Shown one piece after another: positions 45,377 through 54,063 of a stretch of DNA of 62,493 nt (within the stretch, counting starts at the first letter, position 1; each line of letters begins with the position of its first letter). Source of the stretch: an uncultured Prevotellaceae bacterium (lineage in GTDB: Bacteria > Bacteroidota > Bacteroidia > Bacteroidales > Bacteroidaceae); the NCBI GenBank assembly GCA_947304115.1, contig CAMZAE010000008.1:1-62493 (forward strand). Direction: 5' to 3'. The notes below the pieces were generated by a model. It worked only from the letters and a program-made list of their open reading frames with translations, searched no databases and was not told where the DNA came from. Made by a program: the position numbers and the translations under genes.

Positions 45377-46032
45377 ATCAGAACAATCAGAATAATCAGA
45401 ATAATCCGAGTATTCAGAATAATCCGAGTATTCAGAACAATCAGAACAATCAGAACACTCCGAGTTCTCAGAAGAGAGAGAAAATCACCTTTCTCCCTCG
45501 GCATGGGCACTATCGCCAGTTGCGGGTGTATCAGGTGACTGAGATGATTTACGATATCACCTTCTATTTCACTCAGCGCTTCCTGCAGAAGGGCGACCGC
45601 ACTATCGACCAGATGGTACAGGCGGCTCGCTCTGGCAAGCAGAACATCGCAGAGGGCAATCAAGCTGCCGCCACCTCGAGCGAGACGGAAATCAAACTCA
45701 CCAATGTGGCAAAGGCAAGCCTGGAGGAACTGCTCGACGATTATGAAGATTACCTCAGAGTGCGAGGCTTGCAACAATGGGGCAACCTGCATCCCAGATA
45801 CGAGAAGATGCGCGAGTATGCCCGAAGCGAGCAGATAAAGAAAGACTATGCCGAGAAAGTGGAGAAGATGAGCGACGAGGAGATAGCCAACCTTTGCATC
45901 ACCCTCATCCATCAGGCCAACTATATGCTCCACCACCTACTGGAAACCATGCAAGACCGCTTCGTTACCGAAGGCGGCATCAAAGAGCGAATGTTCCAAA
46001 CCAGGCTGAATTATCGAAACAGTCAAAAATAA
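45373..46032 (+). CDS. Four-helix-bundle (suffix-domain) protein inside the RM operon
   Basis: The 219-residue protein has two parts. Residues 2-34 are Asn/Gln/Pro/Ser-rich output of a 9-bp tandem repeat (NQN, NPS, IQN units). From ~35 on it matches the 'four helix bundle suffix domain' type, related to S23/IVP proteins of rRNA intervening sequences: LPRHGHYRQLRVYQVTEMIYDITFYFTQRFL, DQMVQAARSGKQNIAEGNQAA, KLTNVAKASLEELLDDYEDYL. The function is unknown. Its ATG overlaps the hsdM stop, and the same 9-bp repeat flanks it at the 3' side (46033-46135), so it looks inserted. Confidence 0.82.
   Translation: MNQNNQNNQNNPSIQNNPSIQNNQNNQNTPSSQKREKITFLPRHGHYRQLRVYQVTEMIYDITFYFTQRFLQKGDRTIDQMVQAARSGKQNIAEGNQAAATSSETEIKLTNVAKASLEELLDDYEDYLRVRGLQQWGNLHPRYEKMREYARSEQIKKDYAEKVEKMSDEEIANLCITLIHQANYMLHHLLETMQDRFVTEGGIKERMFQTRLNYRNSQK
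45376..45474 (+). repeat. 9-bp minisatellite, block 1
   Basis: Eleven units of nine bases, variants of AATCAGAAC and AATCCGAGT, forming codons 2-34 of the four-helix-bundle gene. Since nine is a multiple of three, gain or loss of units would keep the frame. Confidence 0.8.
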
Positions 46033-46135
46033 CCCGAATTCTCCGAAAACTCAGAAAACTCCGAGCATTCCGAATTCTCCGAATAATCAGAATACTCCGA
46101 TAACTCCGATAACTCCGAACACTCCGATAACTTAA
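46033..46135 (+). repeat. 9-bp minisatellite, block 2
   Basis: About eleven units, variants of ACTCCGATA, AATCAGAAT and TCTCCGAAT, starting right after the four-helix stop codon. One further ACTCCGATT unit stands before hsdS at 47120-47130. Confidence 0.75.
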
Positions 46136-46149
46136 ATTCCTCCAACATC

Positions 46150-46239
46150 AAAGAAAGAAAACCAGAAGAGTTGCAGCAAAAGACTTTGGCAGAATGTGAT
46201 GCCCTGAAACAAGCCATGCTAAGAGAAGTTTTTGAATGA
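46150..46239 (+). pseudogene. hsdS remnant (3' end only)
   Basis: This 90-bp stretch reads EELQQKTLAECDALKQAMLREVFE and a stop, the last ~25 codons of HsdS. Bases 46165-46251 match 48218-48304, the intact hsdS end and the start of its Fic gene, at 86 of 87 positions. The sequence just upstream (ATTCCTCCAACA...AAAGAAAG) also resembles the sequence before the intact hsdS start at 47147. It is best explained as an hsdS copy that lost its interior. Confidence 0.8.
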
Positions 46240-47111
46240 CTATGAGCAAGATATCTATCCGTTTCTATAAAGACCATAAGGTGCGAGCCGTATGGGACGA
46301 GGAGCACAATCATTGGTGGTTCTCCGTCCTCGATATCGTAGGCGCCATCAACGAGCAAGACGACCACGAGAAGAATCGCAACTATTGGAAGTACCTGAAG
46401 GCCAAGTTACGGAAAGAACAGAATGAAGTGGTTAGTGTCACTACCCAGTTGAAACTTACGGCTCCTGATGGGAAAAAGCGTCTGACCGATGTCATCAGTC
46501 TGGCAGGTGTAGAGGCGCTTGCAAAGTCTATCCGTAACCCACAGGCTATGGCATTCCTCGACTGGTTTAAGTATAGTGAAAACACTATCGATGGACAAAG
46601 CAGGAAGAAAGCCTACACGCTTTGGGAAAGCAACCTCGTGGCCGACAAAGATGTGGGCAAGGTGAAGGCTTTACAGCAAATTCATGCCTATCTTTTCGGC
46701 GGACTCTACGACTTTGCAGGCAAGATACGCACAAAGACCATTTGGAAAGATGGTACACTCTTTTGCCGTGCTGAATATCTACAGGAGAATCTGAAGACGA
46801 TTGAGGCTATGCCCGAAACGACTTTCGACGAGATTACAGACAAATACGTTGAGATGAATGTGGCGCATCCCTTTATGGAGGGTAATGGCCGAAGCACACG
46901 TATATGGCTCGATTTGATATTCAAGAAACGTCTGAAGCTGTGTGTGGATTGGAGCAAGATAGACAAGAAAGACTATCTGGAGGCGATGCGAAGAAGCACG
47001 ACCGATGCCACCTCCATCAAGGCCCTGCTGCAAGGCGCTATGACCGACAAGATAGACGACCGCGAGATATTCATGAAAGGTATCGACTATTCTTATTATT
47101 ACGAGGAGTAG
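46236..47111 (+). CDS. Bro-N/Fic-domain protein 1
   Basis: The 291-residue protein joins an N-terminal Bro-N/DinD-like domain (residues ~5-115: SIRFYKDHKVRAVWDEEHNHWWFSV, TDVISLAGVEAL) to a Fic domain (~140-270). The Fic motif is complete, HPFMEGNGRSTR (211-222), so AMP transfer to a target hydroxyl is expected. The C-terminal SYYYE (Ser286, Glu290) fits the inhibitory (S/T)xxxE helix of class III Fic proteins, which suggests autoinhibition; this is inference. NCBI-style names include RhuM/Fic/DOC. It starts within the stop of the hsdS remnant (ATGA). A second ATG lies two codons on. Confidence 0.85.
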   Translation: MTMSKISIRFYKDHKVRAVWDEEHNHWWFSVLDIVGAINEQDDHEKNRNYWKYLKAKLRKEQNEVVSVTTQLKLTAPDGKKRLTDVISLAGVEALAKSIRNPQAMAFLDWFKYSENTIDGQSRKKAYTLWESNLVADKDVGKVKALQQIHAYLFGGLYDFAGKIRTKTIWKDGTLFCRAEYLQENLKTIEAMPETTFDEITDKYVEMNVAHPFMEGNGRSTRIWLDLIFKKRLKLCVDWSKIDKKDYLEAMRRSTTDATSIKALLQGAMTDKIDDREIFMKGIDYSYYYEE

Positions 47112-47146
47112 CTCCGCCAGCACTCCGATTCCTCCAACCAACAACA

Positions 47147-48292
47147 ATGAAAGAAGGCTTGACATATAAGAAATTGGGAGAGATTGCAACCTTTTCAAGA
47201 GGCTTAACATACTCGAAAAAAGATGAAGTTGCCATTTCTGAGAATGTTGTCTTGCGCTCAAATAATATCGACTTGTTATCTGGAAAATTGGATTTCTCGG
47301 AATTGAAGTATTTGGCTGAAGATTTCGAAATCCCTCAAGACAAAAGAGTAAAAAAAGGAAGTCTTTTTATTTGCATGTCTAATGGCAGTAAGATTCATCT
47401 TGGCAAAGTAGCATATATTGATAAAGAATACAACTATGCCTTTGGCGGCTTTATGGGGCAAATAACGCCATGCAAAGATGTAGATGGACTATATCTTCAT
47501 TATGCTTTGAGTTCGCCATTATATAAGGACTACATCAAGTCTTTATCCGAAGGCGCAAACATAAATAATCTAAAGTTCAAAGACTTATCTGAGTTTGTTA
47601 TTTGTTATCCTTCTCTTTCCGAGCAGCAAGCCATAGTTTCTCGTTTAGATAGTGCTTTTGCTCAGATTGATTCGCTGAAAGCAAATGCCGAAAAGCAAAT
47701 CGAAGAAGCACGAAAACTCTTCCAAGCAGAACTCACAGAAACCATGAAACCAAAAGAGGGTTGGGAGGAGAAGACGCTTCCTGATATATCTGAGAATTTA
47801 GATGGTAAACGGAAACCTGTAACGAAGAAAGATAGAACAGCAGGTATTTATCCTTATTATGGTGCTTCAGGAATTGTTGATTACGTAGATGACTATCTTT
47901 TTGATGAAGATTTGCTTTGCATTTCTGAAGATGGCGCAAATCTACTGATGAGAACATATCCTATTGCATTTCCTATTTCTGGCAAAGTCTGGGTAAATAA
48001 TCACGCTCACGTTTTGCGCTTTAATAATATGACAACGCAAAGGTATATAGAATATTTCTTTTCAGGTCATAAACTTGATGAGTATATAACAGGAGCAGCA
48101 CAGCCGAAGTTAACACAAAAAGCGCTAAACAATATACCTATTTATATTCCAAACATAGAAACCCAACACCAAATCGTCTCTCGTCTTGATGCTCTTTCTG
48201 CGAATGTCAAGAGGCTGGAAGAGTTGCAGCAAAAGGCTTTGGCAGAATGTGATGCCCTGAAACAAGCCATGCTAAGAGAAGTTTTTGAATGA
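47147..48292 (+). CDS. hsdS: Type I restriction-modification specificity subunit
   Basis: The 381-residue HsdS has two target-recognition domains: TRD1 ~5-165 (YKKLGEIATFSRGLTYSKKD... LSEFVICYPSLSEQQAIVSRLD) and TRD2 ~190-350 (ISENLDGKRKPVTKKDRTAGIYPYYGASG... IPIYIPNIETQHQIVSRLDALS). A conserved helix follows each TRD (EKQIEEARKLFQAELTETM and LEELQQKALAECDALKQAML), together forming the spacer between half-sites. The recognition sequence cannot be read from the protein. The start at 47147 excludes an upstream frame that overlaps Fic gene 1. The stop overlaps the ATG of Fic gene 2. Confidence 0.93.
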   Translation: MKEGLTYKKLGEIATFSRGLTYSKKDEVAISENVVLRSNNIDLLSGKLDFSELKYLAEDFEIPQDKRVKKGSLFICMSNGSKIHLGKVAYIDKEYNYAFGGFMGQITPCKDVDGLYLHYALSSPLYKDYIKSLSEGANINNLKFKDLSEFVICYPSLSEQQAIVSRLDSAFAQIDSLKANAEKQIEEARKLFQAELTETMKPKEGWEEKTLPDISENLDGKRKPVTKKDRTAGIYPYYGASGIVDYVDDYLFDEDLLCISEDGANLLMRTYPIAFPISGKVWVNNHAHVLRFNNMTTQRYIEYFFSGHKLDEYITGAAQPKLTQKALNNIPIYIPNIETQHQIVSRLDALSANVKRLEELQQKALAECDALKQAMLREVFE

Positions 48293-49170
48293 CTATGAGC
48301 AAGAAATCGATACGTTTTTTCAATAATCGCGAAGTGCGAGCCGTTTGGGATGATGCCAACAATAAGTGGTGGTTCTCGGCTACAGACATAGTGCGTGCCA
48401 TCAACGACGAGGATGATTATGTCAAGGCTGGTAACTATTGGCGATGGCTAAAAAAGAAACTCAATACAGAAGGTATTCAACTCGTGAGCGTCACTCACGA
48501 CTTCAAATTCCAGGCTCCTGACGGCAAGCAACGTGCTGCTGATGCCCTCGATGCCGAATGCGTTCAAACAGTTGCTATAAACTATCCCAACAATCGTGCC
48601 CGTAAATTCCTCGAGTGGTTCACCTATAGCGATAATAGCATCGACGGGCAAAGCAAGAAGAAAGCCTATACGCTCATGGAGAGCGGATTGCTCGAAAGCA
48701 TGAAGCCAGGAACTGTGAAATGCCTGCAACAAATCCATGCTTTCCTCTTTGGCGGACTCTACGACTTCGCAGGAAAGATTCGCACGAAGACCATTTGGAA
48801 GGATGGAACGCTCTTTTGTCGGGCTGAGTATTTGCAGGAGAACCTGAAGAAGATTGAGAAGATGCCCGAAAACACTTTCGAGGAGATTGTAAACAAATAC
48901 GTAGAGATGAATGTGGCTCATCCCTTTATGGAGGGCAACGGACGAAGCACACGCATTTGGCTCGACCTGATATTCAAGAAACGACTGAAGTTGTGCGTGG
49001 ATTGGAGCAAGATAGACAAGAAAGACTATCTGGAGGCCATGCGCAGAAGCACGACCGATGCTACTGCCATCAAAGCTTTGCTGCAAGGCGCAATGACGGA
49101 CAAAATTGACGACCGAGAGATATTTATGAAAGGTATAGACTACTCTTATTATTACGAGGAAAATGAATGA
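48289..49170 (+). CDS. Bro-N/Fic-domain protein 2
   Basis: This 293-residue paralogue of the Fic protein at 46236 has HPFMEGNGRSTR at 211-222 and ends SYYYEENE (Ser286, Glu290). Over residues 148-291 I count about eight differences from protein 1, whereas the Bro-N part (1-147) differs at close to half of positions. The DNA of the Fic part has many silent differences, so the catalytic half is held by selection. Its start overlaps the hsdS stop (ATGA) and its end overlaps hsdR by 8 bp, so it is firmly built into the operon. Role: a defence-associated toxin or regulator, inferred. Confidence 0.86.
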   Translation: MTMSKKSIRFFNNREVRAVWDDANNKWWFSATDIVRAINDEDDYVKAGNYWRWLKKKLNTEGIQLVSVTHDFKFQAPDGKQRAADALDAECVQTVAINYPNNRARKFLEWFTYSDNSIDGQSKKKAYTLMESGLLESMKPGTVKCLQQIHAFLFGGLYDFAGKIRTKTIWKDGTLFCRAEYLQENLKKIEKMPENTFEEIVNKYVEMNVAHPFMEGNGRSTRIWLDLIFKKRLKLCVDWSKIDKKDYLEAMRRSTTDATAIKALLQGAMTDKIDDREIFMKGIDYSYYYEENE

Positions 49171-51502
49171 ATCGGATACCAGACTTCACAAGATAGACCC
49201 GCAGTTGAAAGCCGCAGGTTGGGGCGTGACCGACGAATCGCGCATTACAACCGAGACTTTCACGCGAGGCAAAATCAGTCAGTCGCAAAAGGCTCGGCCC
49301 AAACGAGCCGATTATGTCCTCATCTATAAGGGTGTGAAACTGGCTATCGTGGAAGCCAAGAGCGACGAACTGAGTTATGCCGAGGGCGTGGCTCAGGCAA
49401 AGGAATATGCCGACATGCTGGGCGTCCGTTTCACCTACGCCACCAACGGCAACGACATCTACGAGATGGACCGCGAGACCTTCGACGAGCGATTCGTGAC
49501 GAACTATCCTTCGCCCGAAGAACTCTGGAAGCGCATCTACGGTCAGCCCAACGACCTTCGCGACAGACTGAACGCCCAGCCCTATTATAGCGACGGAGTG
49601 AAACAGCCTCGCTACTATCAGGAAATAGCCGTTAGGCGCGTTCTGGAAGGCATAGCGAAAGGAGAGAAGCGCATTCTGCTCACACTCGCCACAGGAACAG
49701 GAAAGACCTTTATCGCCTTCCAAATCGCTTGGAAACTCTTCGAGGCTCGTTGGAACTTGAAGCAAACAGGCACTCGTCCGCGAGTTCTCTTCCTTGCTGA
49801 CAGAAACACCCTCGCCAAGCAAGCGATGAACGACTTCGGCGGCTTCAAGAAGGATGCTCTGGTGCGCATAAAGCCCGGTACTGTTGCCAAGAACGGCAAA
49901 GTGCCCACAAACGGCAGCATCTTCTTCACAATCTTCCAGACCTTTATGTGCGGCCCTGACGATTCGCCCTATTTCGGGCAATACCCGAGGGACTTCTTCG
50001 ACCTCGTCATCATCGACGAGTGCCATAGGGGCGGAGCAAAGGACGAGAGCAACTGGCGAGGCATCTTGGAATACTTCGAGCCAGCCGTTCAACTCGGTCT
50101 GACCGCAACTCCGAGGGTTGACCAGAACGTGAATACCTACCAATACTTCACCTATCACGCCTACGAATACTCGTTGAAGCAAGGCATAGAAGACGGCTTC
50201 CTCACGCCCTTCCGCCACATAAACATGATGAGCAATATAGACGAATATCGCTATTCGCCAGATGACGATGTGGTTTCAGGTGAAGTGAACGTCTTCAAGA
50301 CCTATACGGAAGAGGACTTCTACAAAGGCAATATCATCATCCGCCAACGAGACGAAGCACGCGTCAGGGAGTTCCTCGCGGGCATAGGCGAAACGGAAAA
50401 AGGTATCGTCTTTTGCGCCACCCAAAGACACGCAGCCGAAGTGCGCGACATGATAAACGCCCAGCGGAAGAAGAAAGGCTATTGCGAACGCGTGACTGCC
50501 AACGACGGAGAAGAAGGGGAGACCTTCCTCGAAGAGTTCAAGAACAACGAAAAGACCATCCCGACCATCCTTACTACTTCGCAGAAACTCTCTACAGGCG
50601 TGGATGCAAGGAATGTGCGGCACATCATCCTGATGCGCCCCGTAAACTCGATGATAGAATACAAGCAAATCGTGGGCAGAGGAACGCGCATCTACGACGG
50701 AAAGTTCTACTTCACAATCTGGGATTTTGTAAAAGCCTATGAGAGATATTCAGATCCAGGTTGGGACGGCCCTGCCCTTTGTCCCAAATGCGGCAACAAT
50801 CCCTGCACTTGCAAGAAGCCTGAGCCGAAAGAATATCCGCCCATCGAAGACGAAGGTGGCGATGGTGTAGGCGAAGACAAAACTTGTCCCGTATGTCATC
50901 AAGACCCCTGTATCTGTCCGCCAAAGGAAATACTGGAAATCAAACTCTCTGACGGCAGGGCGCGACGGATAAAGTTCATCAGCGACATCATGTTCTGGAG
51001 AGCCGACGGTAAGCCCATCAGCACACTCGACTTCATTAAGGAAATGTTCGGTCGTTTGCCTGACTTCTTCACTTCAAGCGACGACCTGCATCAACAATGG
51101 GCAGACCCCGATACGCGCGAGGCGTTACTCAAGAAACTGGAACTTGCAGGTTACGGAGAAGAGGTGCTGAAGGACATCCGCAAGATAATTGATGCAGAGA
51201 AGAGCGACTTGCTCGATGTGCTGGAATATATCGCCTATGCTACGACTCCGATAGAACGTAAGGAAAGGGCAAAACGCATAGAGGAATACTACGACAAACT
51301 CTCCAACGCTCAGAAGCAGTTTGTGGAGTATCTGGTGAATGCCTACATCACTTCGGGGGTAGATGAACTCCGAATGGACAAACTGAAGACGCAACTGGCT
51401 TTGAAGTTCGGTTCAGTGCCCGAAGGCATCAACCTTCTCGGCGGCGTACCAAACGCCCGCCAAACCTTCAAGACCTTCCAGCACTATCTGTATGTGGGGT
51501 AA
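49163..51502 (+). CDS. hsdR: Type I restriction endonuclease subunit
   Basis: The 779-residue HsdR is of the EcoEI type. The nuclease site is Asp50 and Glu64-Ala-Lys66 (KRADYVLIYKGVKLAIVEAKS). The SF2 motor has Walker A ATGTGKT (176-182), DECH (285-288), the SAT-like LTATP and the QIVGRGTRI motif VI, and the EcoEI_R_C domain forms the last ~150 residues. It cuts unmethylated DNA after translocation. A linker at about 540-585 holds two CPxC(G/H)xxPCxC clusters, a likely zinc or Fe-S element. It starts inside the end of Fic gene 2. Confidence 0.94.
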   Translation: MNESDTRLHKIDPQLKAAGWGVTDESRITTETFTRGKISQSQKARPKRADYVLIYKGVKLAIVEAKSDELSYAEGVAQAKEYADMLGVRFTYATNGNDIYEMDRETFDERFVTNYPSPEELWKRIYGQPNDLRDRLNAQPYYSDGVKQPRYYQEIAVRRVLEGIAKGEKRILLTLATGTGKTFIAFQIAWKLFEARWNLKQTGTRPRVLFLADRNTLAKQAMNDFGGFKKDALVRIKPGTVAKNGKVPTNGSIFFTIFQTFMCGPDDSPYFGQYPRDFFDLVIIDECHRGGAKDESNWRGILEYFEPAVQLGLTATPRVDQNVNTYQYFTYHAYEYSLKQGIEDGFLTPFRHINMMSNIDEYRYSPDDDVVSGEVNVFKTYTEEDFYKGNIIIRQRDEARVREFLAGIGETEKGIVFCATQRHAAEVRDMINAQRKKKGYCERVTANDGEEGETFLEEFKNNEKTIPTILTTSQKLSTGVDARNVRHIILMRPVNSMIEYKQIVGRGTRIYDGKFYFTIWDFVKAYERYSDPGWDGPALCPKCGNNPCTCKKPEPKEYPPIEDEGGDGVGEDKTCPVCHQDPCICPPKEILEIKLSDGRARRIKFISDIMFWRADGKPISTLDFIKEMFGRLPDFFTSSDDLHQQWADPDTREALLKKLELAGYGEEVLKDIRKIIDAEKSDLLDVLEYIAYATTPIERKERAKRIEEYYDKLSNAQKQFVEYLVNAYITSGVDELRMDKLKTQLALKFGSVPEGINLLGGVPNARQTFKTFQHYLYVG

Positions 51503-51589
51503 CATTTCAAAGTAATGCCTTTCAGTACTAAATGTTGAAGCTTAAACATATTTCTTTGTTGTACTGACTTATATGTCACGATTTTTATG

Positions 51590-51597
51590 TACCTTTG
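51590..51597 (+). promoter_or_regulatory. -7 element of the NfnAB fusion gene
   Basis: TACCTTTG 36 bp before the ATG at 51634, after an AT-rich 90-bp gap; no clear -33 element. Confidence 0.5.
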
Positions 51598-51633
51598 CGC
51601 CCGAATATATGAATAATAAGGCAAAATAAAGGT

Positions 51634-54012
51634 ATGTACAAAATTGTAAAGAAAATACAGTTCAGCGAAAAGGTTTTTCGTCTGGATGTTGAAGCTCCAT
51701 TGATTGCAAAGGCTCGCAAGGCTGGCCATTTCGTTATTGTTCGCGTTGACGAAAAGGGCGAGCGTGTGCCTCTTACCATAGCAGGAAGCAATAAAGAGAA
51801 GGGGACCATCACGCTGGTCATCCAGACTGTTGGTGCAAGCACCACTCAACTTTGCGCCCTGAACGAGGGGGATTATATAGCAGATGTGGTCGGGCCTCTC
51901 GGTCGCGCCACTCATATTGAGAACTACGGCACCGTACTTTGTGCTGGCGGTGGTGTGGGAACGGCTCCCATGCTGCCCATCATTCAGGCGTTGAAGGCCG
52001 CCGGAAACCGTGTCATCAGTGTGATTGCAGGCAGGAGCAAGGAACTTATCATCCTTGAGGATGAGGTTCGTGCCGCAAGCGACGAGGTCATCATTATGAC
52101 CGACGACGGCTCCTACGGCAAGCAAGGAGTTGTGACCGTAGGCATGGAGGAAGTCATCCAGCGCGAGAAGGTCGATAAGTGCTTTGCAATCGGTCCCGCC
52201 ATTATGATGAAGTTCTGCTGCCTGCTGACCAAGAAGTACGACATCCCGACCGACGTCAGTCTCAACACCATCATGGTTGATGGCACGGGCATGTGCGGCG
52301 CATGTCGTGTAAGTGTTGGTGGAAAGACGAAGTTCGTCTGTGTTGACGGCCCCGAATTCGACGGCCACCAGGTTGATTTCGACGAGATGATGCGTCGTGG
52401 CGGCGCGTTCAAGGCGGAAGAATTGGAAGCGATGGCTGCCTACCAAGCAGCATTAGAGGGGCAAGGGGCAAGAAGCAAGAAGCAAGATAATACCGACAGC
52501 CCCAGCAACTCTCCTGCCTCCTGCCCCTCGTCCCTTGCTCCTGACAGTGCGCCTCTCTCCGAATTGACTGACCGTTCTGCCCCTTGGCGTGAAGAACTTC
52601 GCAAGTCGATGAAGGCAAAGGAACGTACTGGTATCGAGCGTTGCAAGATGCCCGAACTTGATCCTGTCTATAGAGCTACGACAAGAACGGAGGAAGTGAA
52701 CCAAGGCCTTACCGTAGAGCAGGCAATGATAGAAGCCAAGCGTTGCCTCGACTGCGCCAATCCAACCTGTATGCAAGGCTGTCCCGTGGGCATCAACATC
52801 CCGTCGTTCATCAAGAACATCGAGCGCGGAAAGTTCCTCGAGGCTGCCCGCGTGCTGAAGATGACCTCTGCCCTGCCTGCTGTTTGCGGTCGTGTGTGTC
52901 CACAAGAGAAGCAGTGCGAGGCACAATGCATCCACCTGAAGATGAACGAGCCAGCCGTTGCGATTGGCAACCTGGAACGCTTTGCTGCCGACTACGAGCG
53001 TGAGAGCGGCCAGATGGCTCTGCCCGAAGTGGCAGAGAAGAACGGCAAGAAGATTGCAGTCATCGGCTCTGGTCCTTCGGGATTGAGTTTCGCAGGTGAT
53101 ATGGCGAAGGCAGGTTACGATGTGACCGTCTTTGAGGCTTTGCACGAAATTGGCGGTGTGCTGAAGTACGGCATTCCCGAATTCCGTCTGCCCAACGCGA
53201 TTGTCGATGTCGAGATACAGAACCTGGAGAAGATTGGCGTGAAGTTTGTCAAGGACTGCGTTGTTGGCAAGACCATCTCTGTCAAAGAGTTGGAGGAGCA
53301 GGGCTTCAAGGGAATCTTCGTTGGCTCCGGCGCAGGTCTGCCGAATTTCATGGGCATCCCTGGCGAGAACAGCAACGGCATCATGTCGTCCAACGAGTAT
53401 CTGACGCGCGTCAACCTCATGGATGCAAGCAATCCCGAGTATGCAACGCCTATTAAGAAAGCAAAGAACGTGATGGTCGTTGGTGGCGGCAATACCGCTA
53501 TGGACAGTTGTCGCACGGCAAAGCGACTGGGTGCCGAGCGCGTGTTCATCGCCTATCGCAGGAGCGAAGAGGAGATGCCTGCCCGTCTGGAAGAGGTGAA
53601 GCACGCAAAGGAGGAAGGCATTGAGTTCCTCACCCTGCACAATCCCATTGAATATCATGCAGACGAGAAAGGCAATGTGACCGAGGTGGTGCTGCAGAAG
53701 ATGGAGCTTGGCGAGCCTGATGCCAGCGGTCGCCGCTCGCCGGTACCCATTCCAGGAGCAACCGAGACCATCGCCATCGACCAAGCTATTGTGGCTGTCG
53801 GCGTAAGTCCCAACCCCATCGTTCCCACTTCGATACAAGGTCTCGAATTAGGCCGCAAGAACACTATCGTTGTGAACGAGGGTATGCAGACGAACATCCC
53901 GGCCATCTTCGCTGGCGGCGACATTGTTCGCGGCGGTGCGACAGTCATCCTTGCCATGGGCGACGGACGCCGTGCGGCTGCGGCAATGCAGGAGTACCTT
54001 AATAAAAGGTGA
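51634..54012 (+). CDS. Fused NfnA-NfnB (ferredoxin-NADP reductase / GltD-like)
   Basis: The 792-residue protein joins the two subunits that are separate genes in many anaerobes. Residues 1-~275 are the FNR-like NfnA part with FAD/NAD sites (CAGGGVGTAPMLPII) and Fe-S cysteines (DGTGMCGACRVSVGGKTKFVC). Residues ~310-792 are the NfnB/GltD part with two 4Fe-4S clusters (CLDCANPTCMQGCPVG, VCGRVCPQEKQC) and FAD and NADPH folds (IGSGPSGLSFAGDMAKAG, VVGGGNTAMD). NfnAB bifurcates electrons between NADPH and NADH/ferredoxin. The linker ~275-310 is repeat-derived. Glutamate synthase small subunit is the alternative reading; gltB is absent here. Confidence 0.88.
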   Translation: MYKIVKKIQFSEKVFRLDVEAPLIAKARKAGHFVIVRVDEKGERVPLTIAGSNKEKGTITLVIQTVGASTTQLCALNEGDYIADVVGPLGRATHIENYGTVLCAGGGVGTAPMLPIIQALKAAGNRVISVIAGRSKELIILEDEVRAASDEVIIMTDDGSYGKQGVVTVGMEEVIQREKVDKCFAIGPAIMMKFCCLLTKKYDIPTDVSLNTIMVDGTGMCGACRVSVGGKTKFVCVDGPEFDGHQVDFDEMMRRGGAFKAEELEAMAAYQAALEGQGARSKKQDNTDSPSNSPASCPSSLAPDSAPLSELTDRSAPWREELRKSMKAKERTGIERCKMPELDPVYRATTRTEEVNQGLTVEQAMIEAKRCLDCANPTCMQGCPVGINIPSFIKNIERGKFLEAARVLKMTSALPAVCGRVCPQEKQCEAQCIHLKMNEPAVAIGNLERFAADYERESGQMALPEVAEKNGKKIAVIGSGPSGLSFAGDMAKAGYDVTVFEALHEIGGVLKYGIPEFRLPNAIVDVEIQNLEKIGVKFVKDCVVGKTISVKELEEQGFKGIFVGSGAGLPNFMGIPGENSNGIMSSNEYLTRVNLMDASNPEYATPIKKAKNVMVVGGGNTAMDSCRTAKRLGAERVFIAYRRSEEEMPARLEEVKHAKEEGIEFLTLHNPIEYHADEKGNVTEVVLQKMELGEPDASGRRSPVPIPGATETIAIDQAIVAVGVSPNPIVPTSIQGLELGRKNTIVVNEGMQTNIPAIFAGGDIVRGGATVILAMGDGRRAAAAMQEYLNKR

Positions 54013-54063
54013 AAAAACAGAAAGGATGAAAAAAGTGAAAAGGTGATGAATTGAATAGGTGAA

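Noticed and set aside
45373..46032. rRNA intervening sequence
   Set aside because: The four-helix protein is of the related suffix-domain type and lies in an RM operon, not in a 23S gene.
46904..47147. Long N-terminal extension of HsdS overlapping Fic gene 1
   Set aside because: The extension is a shadow of the Fic gene in another frame; HsdS homology begins at 47147.
52453..53838. 461-codon minus-strand frame
   Set aside because: Antisense of the NfnAB fusion; no domain recognised.
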